NCBI RefSeq assembly: GCF_014595975.1
Contig: NZ_JABWGQ010000056.1
Span: 1 to 64,000, forward strand
DNA from: Sphingopyxis sp. LK2115
Lineage (GTDB): Bacteria; Pseudomonadota; Alphaproteobacteria; Sphingomonadales; Sphingomonadaceae
Length of the DNA stretch: 64,000 nucleotides
Direction: 5' to 3'
Positions 54,469 to 63,628 of this stretch are shown piece by piece. The stretch's first letter is position 1; every line of letters starts with the position of its first letter. The notes beneath the pieces were generated by a model. The model was given only the letters and a program-made list of their open reading frames with translations. It searched no databases and was not told the DNA's origin. Made by a program: the position numbers and the translations under genes.

Positions 54469-55569
54469 ATGACCATGAAATCCCGCCATCTTGCGACGAT
54501 CGCAGGCGTCATCGCCTTGCAATTGCCCGGCGCCATCGGGGTCCAGGCACATGCCCGGACGCCGTCCGGCGTGCCGGGCAATTCTGCGGCGGCGCGGGAC
54601 GAGCGCGAAGACATCGACAACAGGCTTGCGCTGGCGCACGAAAGCGGCAAGGCGATCGTCATCATGGCCGCGCTGAACTTCCGGCACAAATATCCGAACG
54701 ATATTGTCGAGGACATGCACCTTGCCGACCAGGGTTCGGACATCGACGGCGCGGCGATGATCGACAGGAAGGCGCTGGTGGAATGGCGGGGCGACCAAAG
54801 CCAGAGCGCGCGACTGGTCGTGAGCGAGGGCAGGCCGCCCCAGGGTTCGGATGCGAGCGGTTCGATCCACCGCTTTTCGGTCGGCGCCGTCACCTACCAT
54901 ATCTTCATCGCGGAGCCCGGACGGTATCGCCTGTCCGCCGTCCGCCACCCGATGCCGCGAACGACTTTGCCTGATCGCAACACGGCCGCCGGGCGCGCGG
55001 CGGCCGATGGACGGCTGGGCACGATATCGCTCGACGTGGTCGCCTTCAACGAGATGAGGGTCGAACAGCAATGGCAGCCGGAACAGTGGCGCGACGTCGA
55101 ACCATATCAGGAATGCGCCGCCACCTATGGCGGCGGTTGCGTGGAATATCGGTGGGTGTTTGGACAGCGCGAACTGGTGCAGCCCGCCGGCTATTATGAC
55201 ACGCTGGTCAATGTGCCGGTTCCGGGCCTGAATATCGCCATTGATCTGCAGGAACATTTCGCCTCGTTCGAGGTCGCGCCCCGACAAACGATCATTGTTG
55301 ATGGATTTTATCCCGATCCGCCCAGCGCCGATTTCGACCTTCCCGATTGTGCCGATGAACAGCCGAAGCGCTGGGTCTGCCGGATGTCCGCCCTCGCGCT
55401 GGTGCAGGCGGCGGCTTCGGAATCCGATGTCAGGGGATTTGACTTCGCGACCAACGGATTTCCGCGCCTTGCGGCGCTGATCGCCGACGCGCGCTACCGG
55501 CCGCTCGATGTGTCCGCAAAGCCGATCGGCAAGCTGAAAGAGGCAACGGTCTATCGTTTGGCCGACTGA
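54469..55569 (+). CDS. Hypothetical secreted protein
   Basis: 366 residues starting MTMKSRHLATIAGVIALQLPGAIGVQAHA, a signal peptide of about 28 residues. The mature protein has a mixed sequence with Cys near residues 221, 228, 291 and 303 (QECAATYGGGC, LPDCADEQPKRWVC), likely two disulfides. I recognise no domain or catalytic motif. Its base use is a little less G+C-rich at third positions than neighbours, hinting at transfer. It is probably coexpressed with the membrane protein under TetR control. Confidence 0.7.
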   Translation: MTMKSRHLATIAGVIALQLPGAIGVQAHARTPSGVPGNSAAARDEREDIDNRLALAHESGKAIVIMAALNFRHKYPNDIVEDMHLADQGSDIDGAAMIDRKALVEWRGDQSQSARLVVSEGRPPQGSDASGSIHRFSVGAVTYHIFIAEPGRYRLSAVRHPMPRTTLPDRNTAAGRAAADGRLGTISLDVVAFNEMRVEQQWQPEQWRDVEPYQECAATYGGGCVEYRWVFGQRELVQPAGYYDTLVNVPVPGLNIAIDLQEHFASFEVAPRQTIIVDGFYPDPPSADFDLPDCADEQPKRWVCRMSALALVQAAASESDVRGFDFATNGFPRLAALIADARYRPLDVSAKPIGKLKEATVYRLAD

Positions 55570-55572
55570 ATC

Positions 55573-55594
55573 CCCGGCGCGAATCGGCGCCGGG
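55573..55594 (+). terminator. Hairpin after the secreted protein gene
   Basis: CCCGGCGC at 55573-55580 and GCGCCGGG at 55587-55594 form an 8-bp stem with a six-base loop just after the stop codon. No T run follows, so it is only a possible terminator. Confidence 0.4.
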
Positions 55595-55881
55595 CGCGGG
55601 GCCATTTGAGTTAAGCTATATGTTTCTGTGATTCCGATGTAATTTTCTGCGGTTCACGAAACCTCTCTTTCCTGCAAAGCCCGTCTATGCTCCGGTATGG
55701 CGGATGATCGCCGTGCTTCGCGTTCCGGCACATAATTCTTGTCCGCCGCGGCGTGGCGGGCGGACGCGATCGCGGTCGGGCTGACCGTCACGGAACTTTG
55801 ACATTCATTACGACAGGATGATGGTCATCACGGCCGCGGCGACGGTGATCCACGGGGTGCCGTTCGCCACCAAGGCAAATC
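55595..55881. other. Intergenic region without a recognised gene
   Basis: About 290 bases between the TetR module and the tRNA-Glu pair. It is less G+C-rich at its start (TTGAGTTAAGCTATATGTTTCTG) than the surrounding genome. It contains only short open frames without a good ribosome site and no clear hairpin terminator or repeat of the intergenic families. I see nothing functional in it. Confidence 0.5.
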
Positions 55882-55956
55882 TGGTGACCCCTACGGGAAT
55901 CGAACCCGTGTTTCAGCCGTGAGAGGGCCGCGTCCTGACCGCTAGACGAAGGGGCC
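55882..55956 (-). tRNA. tRNA-Glu (CTC)
   Basis: 75 bases including an encoded CCA. Read on the minus strand it starts GGCCCCTTCGTCTAGCGG and carries the anticodon loop CT-CTC-AC and the T-arm GGGTTCGATTCCC; the acceptor stem GGCCCCT pairs with AGGGGTC, discriminator A. Identity glutamate with anticodon CTC. It lies 51 bases downstream of the second tRNA-Glu. Confidence 0.95.
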
Positions 55957-56007
55957 GCGTGGGTCGGACATCCCGGACGAATGCGGGCCGACCGCCCGCT
56001 CCGCCGA

Positions 56008-56083
56008 TGGTGACCCCTACGGGACTCGAACCCGTGTTTTCGCCGTGAAAGGGCGACGTCCTAGACCGCTAGACGAAGGGGCC
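56008..56083 (-). tRNA. tRNA-Glu (TTC)
   Basis: 76 bases including encoded CCA. On the minus strand it starts GGCCCCTTCGTCTAGCGG, with anticodon loop CT-TTC-AC and T-arm GGGTTCGAGTCCC. It differs from the neighbouring copy mainly in the D-loop (one extra base) and the anticodon arm. The two together decode both GAA and GAG codons. Confidence 0.95.
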
Positions 56084-56102
56084 GTCTGGTCGGTGAAGCG
56101 GC

Positions 56103-56131
56103 GCCTTAGACGCGCCTTTCCGCGCGGTCAA
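56103..56131 (-). promoter_or_regulatory. Candidate promoter of the tRNA-Glu pair
   Basis: On the minus strand TTGACC (56131-56126) and TAAGGC (56108-56103) are spaced by exactly 17 bases and would start transcription about 14 bases before the tRNA-Glu(TTC) 5-prime end. Confidence 0.55.
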
Positions 56132-56187
56132 GCGTGCGACGGCCGGTGCGGCCCAAAAATGTTGCGCGGACGCGTGGACGCGCGGGC

Positions 56188-57954
56188 TCAGTCGGCCCAG
56201 GCGGCATCCTCCAGGTGGAGTTCGGCGGCGGGGCGGCTGCCCCAATCGTCGCGTTTTGCGCGGCCCGCGAGCCACAGCTTGCGTCCGCACGCGCCCAGCA
56301 ATGTCTGGCCCAGCACCGTTTCGGCGCTGCGAAAGGCGACCGCCTTGAACCGCGCGCCGTCGTCGCCCGCGACGATCAGCCGGACGTGATCGGCGCCGAC
56401 GATCCCCGATTCGACGATTCGTACCGGTCCGGTCGCGACGCGCGGGGCGGGCCAGCCCGCGCCATAGGGCCCCGCGCTCTCGATCGCGTCGCACCACAGC
56501 GGCGAAATGCCACGCGGCGCCAGCACGGCGTCGATCAGCAGCGACCGCTCGCCGCTCGCGCGCTCGACGTCCGCCGCGAGCCGGTCGTTCAGGAAAGTGC
56601 CGAGCGCGTCGATCCGGTCCGCCGCGATGGTAAGCCCCGCCGCCATCGCATGACCGCCGCCCGCGACGAGCAGCCCCGTCTCCTTGGCAGCGAGAATCGC
56701 GGCGCCCAGATCGACCCCGCTGATCGAACGGCCCGATCCCTTTCCGACACCCTCCTCGTCGACCGCGATGACGATCGCGGGGCGGTGCAGCCGTTCTTTC
56801 AGCCGCCCGGCGACGATGCCGATCACGCCGGGGTGCCAGCCTTCACCGGCAACGACCGCCACGGGCGCATTTCCGCACGCGGCGCTCGCCGCCAGCGCCT
56901 CGTCCAGCACCGCCGCCTCGATCGCGCGCCGCTCTTCGTTGAGGCGGCACAATTGCTGCGCGATGTCGGCGGCTTCCTGCGGGTCGTCGGTGGTCAACAG
57001 GCGGACGCCAAGGTCCGATTTGCCGACGCGCCCGCCCGCGTTGATCCGCGGGCCGAGCGCAAAGCCCATGTCGCTTGCGCCCGGCGGCCGGGTGAGCCTG
57101 GCCGCGTCCATCAGCGCGGCGAGGCCGATATTGCCGCGCCGCGCCATCACCTTCAGTCCCTGCGTCACCAGCGCGCGGTTGAAGCCGGTCAGCCGCGCGA
57201 CATCGGCGACGGTGCCCAATGCGACCAGATCCAGCAGGTCGATCAGCGGCGGTTCGTCGCGGTCTGCGAAAAAGCTGCGCGCGCGCAGCGTGCGGAGCAG
57301 CGCCGCGCCGAGCAGGAAGGCGACGCCGACCGCCGCCAGATTGCCGTGGATCGCCGCCTCGGGCGCCTCGTCGAGCCGGTTGGGGTTCACCAGCGCGAAC
57401 GCGGCGGGCAGGGCGGTCGCGCACTGGTGATGGTCGACGACGATCACCTCGACCCCCGCCGCATTGGCTTCGGCGATCGCGTCGAACGCCTGCGCGCCGC
57501 AATCGACGGTGACGACCAGCTTCGACCCCGCTTCGCCGATCTTGACCAGCGCCGCGCCCGACGGGCCATAGCCTTCCATCAGACGGTCGGGGATATAGAC
57601 GCCGACCGGCAGCCCAAGCGCGCGAAGCAGGCGAACGAGCAGCGCGGCCGATGTCGCGCCGTCGACGTCATAATCGCCGAAAATCGTCACTGCCTCGTGC
57701 CGTTCGACCGCATCGGCGAGGCGCGCGGCGGCAGCGTCCATGTCGCGGAACAACGACGGGTCGGGCATGAAGCCGCGCAAGGTCGGGGTGCGCTGGCGAT
57801 CGAGGTCGTCGCGCGCGACGCCGCGCGCGAGCAGCAACTGGGTGACAAGGTCGTCGGGTGCCAGATTCTCGCCGACCATGTCGGCGCTCGCGCGTCGCCA
57901 GCGCCACGGCTGGCCCGCGATCGAACGGGTGATTCCCAGCGCCGCTTCGCTCAT
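56188..57954 (-). CDS. recJ: Single-stranded-DNA-specific exonuclease RecJ
   Basis: 588 residues from ATG 57954. DHH motifs: IFGDYDVDGATSAALL (residues about 91-105), VVTVDCGAQAFDAI, VIVVDHHQC (about 172-178), and LGTVADVA; the DHHA1 domain has GRSISGVDLGAAIL and VAGGGHAMAAG; an OB-like C-terminal domain follows. It degrades ssDNA 5-prime to 3-prime in RecF-pathway recombination and mismatch repair. ATGA overlap with the upstream PH-domain gene. Confidence 0.95.
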   Translation of the reverse strand: MSEAALGITRSIAGQPWRWRRASADMVGENLAPDDLVTQLLLARGVARDDLDRQRTPTLRGFMPDPSLFRDMDAAAARLADAVERHEAVTIFGDYDVDGATSAALLVRLLRALGLPVGVYIPDRLMEGYGPSGAALVKIGEAGSKLVVTVDCGAQAFDAIAEANAAGVEVIVVDHHQCATALPAAFALVNPNRLDEAPEAAIHGNLAAVGVAFLLGAALLRTLRARSFFADRDEPPLIDLLDLVALGTVADVARLTGFNRALVTQGLKVMARRGNIGLAALMDAARLTRPPGASDMGFALGPRINAGGRVGKSDLGVRLLTTDDPQEAADIAQQLCRLNEERRAIEAAVLDEALAASAACGNAPVAVVAGEGWHPGVIGIVAGRLKERLHRPAIVIAVDEEGVGKGSGRSISGVDLGAAILAAKETGLLVAGGGHAMAAGLTIAADRIDALGTFLNDRLAADVERASGERSLLIDAVLAPRGISPLWCDAIESAGPYGAGWPAPRVATGPVRIVESGIVGADHVRLIVAGDDGARFKAVAFRSAETVLGQTLLGACGRKLWLAGRAKRDDWGSRPAAELHLEDAAWAD

Positions 57955-59474
57955 CGCCGATCCCCTGCGACGAGGATGCGCGCGCGCAGCGCGTGCGCGG
58001 TCGCCGCCGGGATCGCCGGAATCGCGTGCGCCGCAAGCGCGCTGCCCCCCGGCACGCCGAACACAAGCGTCGCCAGGCCAAGCGGGCGCTGGATGAAGTC
58101 GCTCTTGAGGTCGATGCTTTGCACCGAAGCGTAGGGGAGCAGCGTCGTCCGCTGCGTCCACCAGCCGCGGCGGATGGCGAGCTGATCGCCCATCTCCGCC
58201 CAGCGATGAAAGCGGGCGCCGAACAGCGACGCGGCGGCGATCAACGCGCCCGCGGCGATTCCCAGCCCGCCGAGCGGCTGGCCGAACAGCATCGCGGCCA
58301 GCCCGCCGAGCGCCGCGAACAGCGCCCCGACCAGCCCGCCGAGCGCGACGACGCCGTGGCTCTGGTGCCAGCCGGACATCTCGTCGGGCCGCACGATGCC
58401 GACTTCGGCCAGCACCGGATCGATTTCGGCGAAGCGGCCAAAGGGGATGATCTGATGATCGCGGTCCTTCTCGCCGTCGCTCGCGAGGCTCTGGAGCCGC
58501 AGTTCGTGCCAGCCGAAGCGGCGGCGAAACCAGCCGGTGATCAGGATCGCCGCCTGCACGCGCCGCACCGGCAACGCGACGTCGGTGCGCGTCGTCAAGC
58601 CGCGCGTGCGGCGCAGCGCGCGCGGCTCGCGTGTCAGGCGAAAGTTCCAGTTGGCGAAAAACATCGTCGCGACGCCGCTCGCAAAGCCGATGAGCAGCAA
58701 CGACGCCGCGGCGCCGATCCCCGCGACCCAGCGATGTGCAAGCAGCCATTGATCAAGCCCATAATCCTCGGCGAGGTCGATCCAGTCCATCGGGTTGAAG
58801 ATGTTGAAATCGAACGGCAGCAGCCCGTCGAAAAACTGCATCGCGGCGCCGACGACGGCGAGCGCGGCGAGCGAGAAATTGAACAGCCCGGCGACCAGCA
58901 GCCGTCGCGGCCCCATCGTGAAAAGCAGCCGGTCCGCGTCGGCGATCGCGCGCTCCGGCGAATCGGAAACAGGCGCCGCGACCGCGCCGCTGCGATGCGC
59001 ACGGATCGTCGTGCGCAGCGCCTGCGCCGCGTCCAGCCCGATGGAATCGAGATGGGCGTCATTCTCCTGGCCGCCCGCGCCCGTCTCGAACCCCACCCTC
59101 GCGATGCCGAGCGCGCGCGCGACGAGGCCCTGTTCGATGCTGACGTCCTGGATGCGGTCGAAGGGGATGGTGCGGTGCTGGCGCGCAAAAACGCCGCTTT
59201 CGATCACCAGCGCGTCGTCGCCGACACGAAAGCGGAAGCGCAGCCATTGAAACCATGCGACGACGAGCGACAGCAGCAGAAAGGCCAGGATCGCGGGAAC
59301 GATCCACATCCAGTTGCCGGTAAAGCCCAGCGCCGCGACCGCGGGCAGCAGGTTGAGCGATCTGGGCCCCAGCCCGGCGATGGCAAGCGCAAGCGTCGCG
59401 GGGTGCAGCCGCTGCCAATCGGCCGCTTCGCCGCCTTCGCCGGTTTGGGACATCGCGGTCGCGGCTTCGGTCAT
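57951..59474 (-). CDS. Bacterial PH-domain membrane protein, YdbT-like
   Basis: 507 residues. Three bPH2 (DUF304) modules are separated by membrane helices: FRFRVGDDALVIESGVFARQHRTIPFDRIQDVSIEQGLVARALGIARVGFETG, then FANWNFRLTREPRALRRTRGLTTRTDVALPVRRVQAAILITG, and a third at DQLAIRRGWWTQRTTLLPYASVQSIDLKSDFIQRPLGLATL. Helix pairs lie at about 45-80, 195-225, 245-270 and 370-410. Function unknown, perhaps membrane-stress sensing. Overlaps recJ (ATGA) and the YdbS-like gene. Confidence 0.87.
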   Translation of the reverse strand: MTEAATAMSQTGEGGEAADWQRLHPATLALAIAGLGPRSLNLLPAVAALGFTGNWMWIVPAILAFLLLSLVVAWFQWLRFRFRVGDDALVIESGVFARQHRTIPFDRIQDVSIEQGLVARALGIARVGFETGAGGQENDAHLDSIGLDAAQALRTTIRAHRSGAVAAPVSDSPERAIADADRLLFTMGPRRLLVAGLFNFSLAALAVVGAAMQFFDGLLPFDFNIFNPMDWIDLAEDYGLDQWLLAHRWVAGIGAAASLLLIGFASGVATMFFANWNFRLTREPRALRRTRGLTTRTDVALPVRRVQAAILITGWFRRRFGWHELRLQSLASDGEKDRDHQIIPFGRFAEIDPVLAEVGIVRPDEMSGWHQSHGVVALGGLVGALFAALGGLAAMLFGQPLGGLGIAAGALIAAASLFGARFHRWAEMGDQLAIRRGWWTQRTTLLPYASVQSIDLKSDFIQRPLGLATLVFGVPGGSALAAHAIPAIPAATAHALRARILVAGDRR

Positions 59475-60001
59475 GCAAAATCGGTCTGGATATGGCGGCG
59501 GATCGTCTCGCGCATCGCCGCGGCAAGGTCGGCGGGCAGGCCGGGCAGCGTGACCGTGCTGTTGTGCGTCCCCGATGTGTGGACGATCAGGTGCGACAGG
59601 CCGAACCAGCGTTCGATCGGCCCCTGTCCGACGTCGATATGCTGGACGCGCACAAAGGGGACGATCGTGTCGGTGCGCAGCAGCCAGCCGCGCGCGACGC
59701 GGAGCTGCCCATCGCCGATCCGGTAGCCCCAGCGCGACACGCGGCGCGCGGGAAAGGCAAGGATGACAACAATCGCCGCGAGCCAGGCGAGCGCGGTGAG
59801 CAAGCCATAGGGCCCATCGACATGCCGGATCAGCAGATGGTCGAAGACGCTGACGCCGATCGCGAGCGGAATCAGGTTCAGCGCGGTCGCGATGCGCAGC
59901 ACCTTGGCATAGGCGGGATCGACGGGGTCGAGCCCCTCGGCCGCGTTGAACGCCTTTGCGTCGAACGGATCGGTCGGGTGCGCGGCGGGGGTGTCGGTCA
60001 T
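59471..60001 (-). CDS. Bacterial PH-domain membrane protein, YdbS-like
   Basis: 176 residues: cytosolic start, two membrane helices (about 35-58 and 65-85), then one bPH2 module with SRWGYRIGDGQLRVARGWLLRTDTIVPFVRVQHIDVGQGPIERWFGLSHLIVHTSG. It is the usual companion of the YdbT-like protein, which follows with a 4-base overlap; the pair probably forms a membrane complex. Confidence 0.88.
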   Translation of the reverse strand: MTDTPAAHPTDPFDAKAFNAAEGLDPVDPAYAKVLRIATALNLIPLAIGVSVFDHLLIRHVDGPYGLLTALAWLAAIVVILAFPARRVSRWGYRIGDGQLRVARGWLLRTDTIVPFVRVQHIDVGQGPIERWFGLSHLIVHTSGTHNSTVTLPGLPADLAAAMRETIRRHIQTDFA

Positions 60002-60026
60002 GCGCCTTCGTTAGCGGGTCATGCCG

Positions 60027-61988
60027 TCACGGCACAACTATATTGAACCGCTGCTCGGCGGGCGGATGGAGCGCGAACCAGGACAGAAAGGCCTGGCGGT
60101 CGCCCTCGATGCGGATCGCGCCCGATTGCATCAGCGCGGGGAACTGCGCCTGCCCCAGCATCACATCGTCGAGCGTCTTGCGGTCGATGGTGATCGTCGC
60201 GGTCGGCGCGGGGTCGGTCACGCCATAGCGCGGAAACTCGACCCCGCCGCCGACGACGACCGCAACCCTTTCCCTGCTGTCGGGGAGCACGAACTGGAAG
60301 GTGCCGTTGAGCGCGGCGCCCTTCGCCGCATCGAAGCGCGTCGCGAGCGCGTCGAAAAAGACCGCGGTGGGGATCGCGCTGACGAACGAGCGGCTTTGCC
60401 CGTTGCTCGTCGCCGACTCGGCGGCATTGCCGCGCAGGCTGGCCGCGGCGGCGAGATAATAGTTGCGCCACGCCCCTGATTCGGCCTGATAGCCGAGCTG
60501 GTCATAGGCCGACGCGAGCGCGCCGCGCGCCGCGCGATTGCCCGGTTCGGCAAAGACGAGCTTGTTCAGAAGCTCCGCCGCCCAGCGATAGTCGCCCGCC
60601 GCGATCGCGGCGCGCCCCGCCGCCAGCAGCTTGTCGGCGCCGCCCGCAAGCGCGACATATTTGGGCGCCGATTCTTCGGGGGGCAACGGGTTGAAATGGG
60701 CGGGGTTACCGTCCCACCAGCCGAAATAGCGCTGATAGACCGCCTTCATGTCGTGGTTGAGCGTGCCATAATAGCCGCGCGTCGAAAAATCGCGGCCCTG
60801 CACCGGCGCTTCCGCCGTCGCGTCGGCCAGCTCGTGCAGCGTCGCGCCGCGGTTGGCGAGAAAGAGCGTGCGGTCGTGGACATAGCGATAGGCATCGCGC
60901 TGGTTCGCGAGCAGCGCGCGCACCTCGTCCGCGCCCCACGTCGGCCAGTGGTGCGATGCCAGCGCGACTTCGGCCGCCCCGCCCCATTTCAGCAGCATCG
61001 CGTCGATCACCTTCGACCAGTGCAGCGCATCGCGCACCTGCGCGCCGCGCAGGGTCAGGATGTTGTGCAGGTTGTGCGTGACGACTTCGGTCGTGTGCAA
61101 CGCCTTGAAAGCAGGAATGTAAAAGACGAACTCCGACGGCGCCTCGGTCCCGCCCGCGTCGAGAAAGTCGAACACCAGCCCGTCGATCGTCAGCGTGCCG
61201 CCCTCGGCGCCCACCGTTTCGGTCGGCTCCATATATCCGATCGTCCCCGACGACAATCTGGGGCCCAGCCCGGTATCGACCTGTCCCCGCGGCCCCGGCG
61301 GCAGGATCGCCCCGAACATGTAAAGCGCGCGCCGCCCCATCGCCGCGCCCGCGAGCACATTTTCCGACGTCGCTTCTTGCGAAAAGCCGTGGGGGGCGAT
61401 GATGCGGATCTTTTCGCGCGCGACCTGTTCGGGCGTCACGATGCCGCCGACGCCGCCGAAATGGTCGCTGTGGCTGTGGCTGAAGAGTATGGCCCTGATC
61501 GGGCGCCGCCCTTCCTTGGCCTCGATCGTGTCGGCAAATAGTTTCCATGCGGCCGCCGCGGCTTCCTCCGACAACAGCGGATCGACGACGATCCAGCCGG
61601 TCTGGCCACGGATCACCGTCATCACCGACAGGTCATAACCGCGCAGCTGCCATATCTGGCCCGGCACCACCTCGAACAACCCGTGGACGGCGTTGAGCCG
61701 CGCCTGTCGCCACAGCGAGGGGTTGACGGTATCGGGCGCCTCGCGCGCTTCCAGAAAGGCATAGGGGCGCCGGTCCCAGATGATCGCGCCGTCCTTGCCG
61801 GTAATCACGCCGCCGGCAATTTCGGCGAGCTTGCCGCGCGTGGCATTCGCTTCGTCGCGCGGGTCGGCGAGCGGCAGGCGCTTGGCAAGCGCGGCCTGCG
61901 CGGTGCGCGTCGCCTCGCTCGCGGCGTCCTGCGCGTGTGCGACGAGTGGCAGGCAGCCCGCGAGCAACAGGGGCATCAGTCGGCGCAT
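60027..61988 (-). CDS. Alkyl-sulfatase-like metallo-beta-lactamase-fold hydrolase
   Basis: 653 residues from ATG 61988 with GAGGGAGGGA upstream. Signal peptide (1-20, LVAHAQ). The MBL motif HSHSDHFGG (His171, His173, Asp175, His176), and a later ASHHWPTWG site bind a dinuclear zinc centre. A helical dimerisation region (about 400-520) and a C-terminal SCP2-like domain (about 525-653, FFDALATRFDAAKGAALNGTFQF) complete the SdsA1/BDS1 architecture. It probably cleaves primary or secondary alkyl sulfates in the periplasm. Confidence 0.92.
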   Translation of the reverse strand: MRRLMPLLLAGCLPLVAHAQDAASEATRTAQAALAKRLPLADPRDEANATRGKLAEIAGGVITGKDGAIIWDRRPYAFLEAREAPDTVNPSLWRQARLNAVHGLFEVVPGQIWQLRGYDLSVMTVIRGQTGWIVVDPLLSEEAAAAAWKLFADTIEAKEGRRPIRAILFSHSHSDHFGGVGGIVTPEQVAREKIRIIAPHGFSQEATSENVLAGAAMGRRALYMFGAILPPGPRGQVDTGLGPRLSSGTIGYMEPTETVGAEGGTLTIDGLVFDFLDAGGTEAPSEFVFYIPAFKALHTTEVVTHNLHNILTLRGAQVRDALHWSKVIDAMLLKWGGAAEVALASHHWPTWGADEVRALLANQRDAYRYVHDRTLFLANRGATLHELADATAEAPVQGRDFSTRGYYGTLNHDMKAVYQRYFGWWDGNPAHFNPLPPEESAPKYVALAGGADKLLAAGRAAIAAGDYRWAAELLNKLVFAEPGNRAARGALASAYDQLGYQAESGAWRNYYLAAAASLRGNAAESATSNGQSRSFVSAIPTAVFFDALATRFDAAKGAALNGTFQFVLPDSRERVAVVVGGGVEFPRYGVTDPAPTATITIDRKTLDDVMLGQAQFPALMQSGAIRIEGDRQAFLSWFALHPPAEQRFNIVVP

Positions 61989-62049
61989 CTGGTCCCTCCC
62001 TCTTTTGGTGCAGCTTGCGCCGCGCCGCCGCGCTTGGCAAGCAGGGGCG

Positions 62050-62538
62050 ATGGACGATGCGCCGCCCCTGCTGATCGCGTGGCACAGCCGCACCGGCGGC
62101 AGCGAAGCGCTCGCCAGGGCCGCGGCCGAAGGGGCGGGCGGGTCCGCGCAGCGCGTCGCGGCGGCCGACGTCACCCCCGATATGCTGCTCGCGGCCGCGG
62201 GCTATCTGTTCGTTGGCCCTGAAAATCTCGCCGCGCTGTCGGGCGCGATGAAGGAGATGTTCGACCGCGCCTATTATCCGTGCCTCGGCCGGATCGAGGG
62301 CCGCCCCTATGCGACGATCATCTGCGCAGGCTCCGACGGCGCAAACGCCCAGCGCCAGCTCGACCGCATCGCGACCGGCTGGCGGCTGCGGCGCGTCGCC
62401 GACCCGGTCATCGTCAACACCGATGCGCAGACGCCCGAGGCCATTCTGGCTCCCAAGACGATTGCGCCGGAGCGCCTCGCCGAAGCCCGCGACCTCGGCG
62501 CCGCGCTCGCCGAGGGGCTGGCGGCGGGCATATTCTGA
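62050..62538 (+). CDS. Flavodoxin-like protein
   Basis: 162 residues from ATG 62050. The FMN phosphate loop is AWHSRTGGSEALA near residue 10-22, then GYLFVGPENLAALSGAMKEMFDRAYYPC and ICAGSDGANAQRQLDRI. It looks like an NAD(P)H-dependent FMN reductase or trimeric flavodoxin. It is divergent from the sulfatase-like gene by 61 bases. Its role is unknown. Confidence 0.82.
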   Translation: MDDAPPLLIAWHSRTGGSEALARAAAEGAGGSAQRVAAADVTPDMLLAAAGYLFVGPENLAALSGAMKEMFDRAYYPCLGRIEGRPYATIICAGSDGANAQRQLDRIATGWRLRRVADPVIVNTDAQTPEAILAPKTIAPERLAEARDLGAALAEGLAAGIF

Positions 62539-62596
62539 TCGCGCGACAACAGCGCGGGCTTTGCCGGAATGACGAAAAGGGAAGGGACGATGACCG

Positions 62597-63628
62597 CTAC
62601 CGCGCGCGGGCGGCCTGGTGCGCGATGTCGGTCATCAGCTTGCGAAACAGCACGGCGCCCGCGGTGCCCGATGCCTTGAGCGCGCGCTCGCAATCGAGCA
62701 GCCGGCTCATCAGGCGGGCGATGCGCACCGAATCCCAGAGGTGGAGCTGCGCCGTCACCGCCGCCTGTTCTTTCCGGAACACGCCGCTGCGCGGCGCCGA
62801 CACGACCGTCGCGGGGTGCGCGCCGCCGTCGACTTCGGCGCGCAGCCGCGCGAGTTGCATCGCGCGGATCGCGAGTGCGCGGATGATGCGGATTTCGGCG
62901 ATGCCGACCGCGGCCGCGGTGGCGAGCATGTCGGGCAGTTCGCGCACCTTGCCGCCCAGCGCGACGTTGATGCATTCGCTGACGTCCTCCTCGTGCGTCG
63001 CGGCGCCCAGCGCGGCGATGTCGGCGGCGGTCACCTGCCGCTGGCGGTCGGCGCCCGCGTCGAGGTAGAGCGCGATTTTCTCGATCTCGCGGCGCATCAC
63101 CGCCTGGTCGCCCGACACCAGGTCGACCAGCAATTGCGCTTCGGCATTGCCAAGCCGCAGCCCCTGGTCCTGCGCCGCCGCCATCGCGATGCCGACGAGC
63201 GCGCGGCGGTCGGGCTGGTAACAGATGGCGGCGATCGCATGGTCCGATCCTTCGACCAGCTTGACCAGTTTCGATTTGGCAGTGACCGACGCGCCGGTCG
63301 CGATCACCGGGTTGATCGCGGTTTCGGCGGCGAGCAGCGCCTCGACCGCGGCGATGCTGTCGTCGCCGTTGCCGATAAGGTCGACGCGGATCAGGCGGCT
63401 CGGCGAAAACAGCGACATCGACGCCGCCTCGGCGGCGAGCCGCAACGGGTCCTGCTCCAGCTGCCCATTCGTCAGATCGAGCCGCTCGGCATCCTTGCCC
63501 GCAAGGCCGATAAGGTGGTTCGCGACCGCACCCATCGTCGCGTCGTCGGGACCGGTGAGGAGGAAAAGCCGCACCGCGGGGTCAAGGCGCGTCTGGCGTT
63601 CGAGGTCGGCGGGCCTGACGCTCTTCAT
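62597..63628 (-). CDS. holA: DNA polymerase III subunit delta
   Basis: 343 residues. Recognised by RLFLLTGPDDATMGAVANHLI, SLFSPSRLIRVDLIGNGDDSIAAVEALL, LIAICYQPDRRAL and the C-terminal LARLRAEVDGG..RKEQAAVTAQLHLWDSVRIARLMSRLLDCERALKASG. It opens the sliding clamp in the clamp loader. It follows lptE with a 4-base overlap, the order lptE-holA being conserved in Proteobacteria. Confidence 0.93.
   Translation of the reverse strand: MKSVRPADLERQTRLDPAVRLFLLTGPDDATMGAVANHLIGLAGKDAERLDLTNGQLEQDPLRLAAEAASMSLFSPSRLIRVDLIGNGDDSIAAVEALLAAETAINPVIATGASVTAKSKLVKLVEGSDHAIAAICYQPDRRALVGIAMAAAQDQGLRLGNAEAQLLVDLVSGDQAVMRREIEKIALYLDAGADRQRQVTAADIAALGAATHEEDVSECINVALGGKVRELPDMLATAAAVGIAEIRIIRALAIRAMQLARLRAEVDGGAHPATVVSAPRSGVFRKEQAAVTAQLHLWDSVRIARLMSRLLDCERALKASGTAGAVLFRKLMTDIAHQAARAR

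Noticed and set aside
55818..55922. Short ORF before tRNA-Glu
   Set aside because: It reads into the tRNA gene, and its C-terminal part is just translated tRNA sequence.
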